A DNA stretch of 15,158 bases from JAMQKA01 sp043951865 (lineage in GTDB: Bacteria; Bacteroidota; Rhodothermia; Balneolales; Balneolaceae): NCBI RefSeq assembly GCF_043951865.1, contig NZ_JBINJF010000048.1, forward strand, positions 1-15,158, in the 5' to 3' direction. The notes beneath the pieces were generated by a model. That model did no database searches. It was not told the DNA's origin and saw only the letters and a list, made by a program, of their open reading frames with translations. The position numbers and the translations under genes are program-made. This document shows positions 13,124-15,158 of the stretch, one piece after another; positions within the stretch are counted from its first letter, which is position 1, and each line of letters opens with the position of its first letter.

Positions 13124-13414
13124 TTAAATTTCACTAAAAAAGTCAATTTCGCCTTCCTTCAACGTCACAATAGCTTTTTTCCAAACTTTTGAACGTCCTT
13201 CTACATATCCACTTCGAGTGAAGCGACCTTTGGGTTTGGAAGGCATTATCATGGTGTTGATCTTGCCTACCTTGACATCAGGATATCGCTGCTCTACAGC
13301 TCGCTTGATATCACTCTTTGATGCATACTTGTCAACAACAAAAGCATATTTACCGTCGAACTGATCCTTGGTAGACTTTTCGGTTATATAAGGTTGTTTA
13401 AGTACGTCTTTCAT
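13124..13414 (-). CDS. rplW: 50S ribosomal protein L23
   Basis: L23 sits at the tunnel exit and docks trigger factor and SRP. The 96-residue protein shows LKQPYITEKSTKD (5-17), YAFVVDKYASKSDIKRAVEQRYPDVKVGKINTM, and the basic loop KPKGRFTRSGYVEGRSKVWKKAIVTL. Its ATG overlaps the rplD stop (ATGA) and is preceded by a full Shine-Dalgarno sequence inside rplD, which indicates re-initiation by ribosomes finishing L4. It lies 14 nt before rplB. Confidence 0.98.
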   Translation of the reverse strand: MKDVLKQPYITEKSTKDQFDGKYAFVVDKYASKSDIKRAVEQRYPDVKVGKINTMIMPSKPKGRFTRSGYVEGRSKVWKKAIVTLKEGEIDFFSEI

Positions 13415-14064
13415 TCGGCAGCCTCCTTATTGGCTGTTGGTTCAACAGATTCTTGCAATTTTTCAACCGCTCCTTCTTCAATTACTAACGTATCGGCGTA
13501 CATAATCTGATAGGTCGTGGGTTTGTCTGCCTCAAGCACTTCCACTTCCGGGATATTGCGGGCCGACTTGAAGAGATTCAGATTCGTATCCGCAGTTAGT
13601 ATCAATATTTTTTTACCCTTCAATTCCAGTGCAGAAATAAGATCCGCAACCTTTCGGGTTTTGGGCTCTTCCAGATCAAAGCTCTCCACAACTCGGATGC
13701 CCTCTTCCGAGGCTTTCTGGGACAAGGCCGACTTTCTGGCCAGTCGCCGCATCTTTTTAGTCATCTTGACCTCATAAGAACGTGGACTGGGTCCATGCAC
13801 GGTTCCCCCACCCTTCAACAGGGGAGAACGGATTGAACCACGCCGCGCCATTCCCGTACCCTTCTGCCTGTACGGTTTGCGACCACCGCCACGCACCTGA
13901 GCGCGCTCCTTGGTATTTGAGGTACCCTGGCGCTGATGAGCCAGATATCGACGCACATCTTCATATACGACGGTTTCATTCGGCTCAATGCCAAAAATCG
14001 AATCCCGCAGGTCAACCTCTCCGCTGCCCTGCTCTCCGTCTTTATTGAATACTGATAATTTCAT
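13411..14064 (-). CDS. rplD: 50S ribosomal protein L4
   Basis: L4 nucleates 50S assembly; its long loop lines the exit tunnel, and in E. coli it represses the S10 operon. The loop region runs at about 45-100, with RAQVRGGGRKPYRQKGTGMARRG (54-76) and SPLLKGGGTVHGPSPRSY (80-97). The Rossmann-like remainder has LEVLEADKPTTYQIMYADTLVIEEGAVEKL near the end. The 217 residues are normal, with a short polar tail (ESVEPTANKEAAE). It follows rplC by 15 nt without a clear Shine-Dalgarno sequence and overlaps rplW by 4 nt. The leader needed for L4 control would lie upstream of this window. Confidence 0.98.
   Translation of the reverse strand: MKLSVFNKDGEQGSGEVDLRDSIFGIEPNETVVYEDVRRYLAHQRQGTSNTKERAQVRGGGRKPYRQKGTGMARRGSIRSPLLKGGGTVHGPSPRSYEVKMTKKMRRLARKSALSQKASEEGIRVVESFDLEEPKTRKVADLISALELKGKKILILTADTNLNLFKSARNIPEVEVLEADKPTTYQIMYADTLVIEEGAVEKLQESVEPTANKEAAE
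13422..13428 (-). promoter_or_regulatory. rplW: Strong ribosome-binding site of rplW inside rplD
   Basis: AAGGAGG on the minus strand, 7 nt before the rplW ATG. It is the only complete Shine-Dalgarno match among the starts I checked, and it lies in the codons for the last residues of L4. It fixes the rplW start at the ATGA overlap. Confidence 0.85.
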
Positions 14065-14079
14065 TTGGTCGATCTGTTA

Positions 14080-14706
14080 CTATCGGTTATAAATTTCAAC
14101 GATTCTCCCGTTGGGTCCGGGAACAGAACCCGTGACCAGCATCATATTAGATTCAGGCAGAATCTTGGCAATGGTTAAGTTCTTGATCTTTGTTCGGTTA
14201 TTTCCCGACCGACCGGCCATCTTTATTCCCTTGAACACGCGAGCGGGATCGGATGCCTGACCGATTGAACCCGGATGTCGCTGCCGGTCATGCTGCCCGT
14301 GGGTAGCTTCTCCAACCCCGGAGAATCCGTGCCGTTTGACAACGCCGGTAAAACCCCGGCCCTTGGAAATCCCTACAACATCAACACTATCGCCAACAGT
14401 AAAAACATCCTCGATCTTAAGGGTATCCCCAAGTTCAAATCCTTCTGTATCGAAATCCCTGAACTCTTTTACATATTTCTTTGGAGAGGCCCCCGCTTTC
14501 CGGAAATGGCCCAATACCTGCTGGCTGACGCTTTTTTCCTTCTTATCAAACGCAGCAAGCTGCAATGCCTTGTACCCATCGTTCTCTTCTGTTTTAATCT
14601 GGGTAACAACACAAGGGTCAACCTCAATGACGGTAACGGCGAAGTTTCTGCCGTTCTCATCATACATATTGGTCATTCCTACTTTTTTACCTATTAAACC
14701 ACTCAT
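14080..14706 (-). CDS. rplC: 50S ribosomal protein L3
   Basis: L3 is an early assembly protein whose extension reaches the peptidyl transferase centre. The bacterial short form shows MSGLIGKKVGMTNMYDENG at the start, SKGRGFTGVVKRHGFSG (114-130), and THGQHDRQRHPGSIGQ (135-150) with VFKGIKMAGRSG after it. Q150 falls at the glutamine that PrmB methylates in E. coli; PrmB is not in this window. The 208 residues are typical. The ATG lies 20 nt after rpsJ, with no Shine-Dalgarno sequence. Confidence 0.98.
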   Translation of the reverse strand: MSGLIGKKVGMTNMYDENGRNFAVTVIEVDPCVVTQIKTEENDGYKALQLAAFDKKEKSVSQQVLGHFRKAGASPKKYVKEFRDFDTEGFELGDTLKIEDVFTVGDSVDVVGISKGRGFTGVVKRHGFSGVGEATHGQHDRQRHPGSIGQASDPARVFKGIKMAGRSGNNRTKIKNLTIAKILPESNMMLVTGSVPGPNGRIVEIYNR

Positions 14707-14726
14707 TGTGTTATCTATCTAGGCGT

Positions 14727-15038
14727 TTACACTTTAATTTCTACATCCACACCGGAAGGCAACTCCAGCTTCATCAATGCATCAACGGTTTGAGAGCCGG
14801 TGGAAAGAATATCGATCAGTCGCTTGTGCGAGCGATATTCAAACTGTTCACGAGATTTTTTATTCACGTGGACAGACCGGTTGACCGTAATGATGTTTTT
14901 CTTGGTCGGCAGTGGTATCGGTCCCGACACCACTGCTCCTGTTGACTTTACAGTCTGGATAATCTTTTCCGCCGATTTATCGATCAGATTGTGATCGTAC
15001 GACTTTAACTTTATTCGGATCTTTTGCTGAGTAGCCAC
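14727..15038 (-). CDS. rpsJ: 30S ribosomal protein S10, GTG start
   Basis: S10 is a 30S head protein and, as NusE, part of the transcription antitermination complex. The 103 residues include QKIRIKLKSYDHNLIDKSAEKI (5-26), GPIPLPTKKN (39-48), the loop SVHVNKKSREQFEYRSHKR and TVDALMKLELPSGVDVEI. The initiation codon is GTG; no alternative exists in the 24-nt gap after tuf. AGGA (15050-15047) lies 8 nt before it and supports this start. It heads the S10 group directly behind tuf, so read-through from the str genes is likely. Confidence 0.97.
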   Translation of the reverse strand: MATQQKIRIKLKSYDHNLIDKSAEKIIQTVKSTGAVVSGPIPLPTKKNIITVNRSVHVNKKSREQFEYRSHKRLIDILSTGSQTVDALMKLELPSGVDVEIKV

Positions 15039-15062
15039 TATATAATTCCTACTCTTTTAGAG

Positions 15063-15158
15063 TTATTCAATAATTTTGCTAACCACGCCGGCCCCGACGG
15101 TGCGCCCGCCCTCGCGGATCGCAAATCGAAGCCCCTCTTCCATCGCCACCGGCTGGAT
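15063..15158 (-). CDS. tuf: Elongation factor Tu, C-terminal end (partial)
   Basis: Only the last 31 codons plus TAA are inside the window, and the gene continues past the right edge. The residues read IQPVAMEEGLRFAIREGG, then RTVGAGVVSKIIE, which is the C-terminus of domain III of EF-Tu, the GTPase that carries aminoacyl-tRNA to the ribosome. The stop is 24 nt before rpsJ, the tuf-rpsJ junction seen when the str and S10 groups are contiguous. Whether a second tuf copy exists cannot be told from here. Confidence 0.95.
   Translation of the reverse strand: MQPVAMEEGLRFAIREGGRTVGAGVVSKIIE

Noticed and set aside
1..15158. tRNA or rRNA genes, CRISPR arrays, insertion sequences, phage or defence genes.
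   Set aside because: None seen; the window is a conserved housekeeping cluster with no interruption, so no novel multi-gene system is claimed.

Overview
The window is an almost gap-free ribosomal-protein supercluster, all on the minus strand and transcribed from the right edge to the left. It joins the 3' end of tuf (elongation factor Tu, end of the str group) to the complete S10, spc and alpha gene groups. In transcription order: tuf(partial)-rpsJ-rplC-rplD-rplW-rplB-rpsS-rplV-rpsC-rplP-rpmC-rpsQ // rplN-rplX-rplE-rpsN-rpsH-rplF-rplR-rpsE-rplO-secY-map-infA-rpmJ // rpsM-rpsK-rpsD-rpoA-rplQ. That is 29 genes plus partial tuf. Every gene is a recognisable housekeeping gene, and I found no interruption, frameshift or mobile gene.

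The organism is most likely from the Bacteroidota/Balneolota/Rhodothermota (FCB) neighbourhood. Indications are the secY-map-infA-rpmJ order without adk, a 38-residue cysteine-free L36 with the VINKKNP motif, the long zinc-free S14 (89 residues), the HPMGGGEG variant in L2, a highly charged C-terminal tail on L17, and many starts without a Shine-Dalgarno sequence. The phylum is an inference from remembered family patterns, not from a search.

Region by region. 15063-15158 is the tail of tuf, 24 nt before rpsJ. 9872-15038 is the S10 group, which builds the 30S head and neck (S10, S19, S3), S17 and the 50S core (L3, L4, L23, L2, L22, L16, L29). 9793-9871 is the largest internal gap (79 nt); it holds a 12-bp hairpin at the S10/spc boundary. 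5804-9792 is the spc ribosomal proteins, with rpmD (L30) missing. 3298-5776 holds secY (translocon), map (methionine aminopeptidase), infA (IF-1) and rpmJ; secY/map and map/infA overlap. 248-3282 is the alpha group, which adds S13, S11, S4, the RNA polymerase alpha subunit and L17. Together these genes couple supply of ribosomes, polymerase, N-terminal methionine removal and membrane export.

1-247, downstream of rplQ, has no protein gene. It holds a leftward promoter-like pair (TTGACA, 17-nt spacer, TATCAT) followed at once by a 10-bp stem, 37-nt loop and T-tract. This could be a roughly 60-nt small RNA or simply a terminator. An inverted repeat overlaps the -35 box, and a separate short palindrome near the left edge looks like a dispersed intergenic repeat. 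This short region is the least ordinary part of the window. I found no convincing new multi-gene system.
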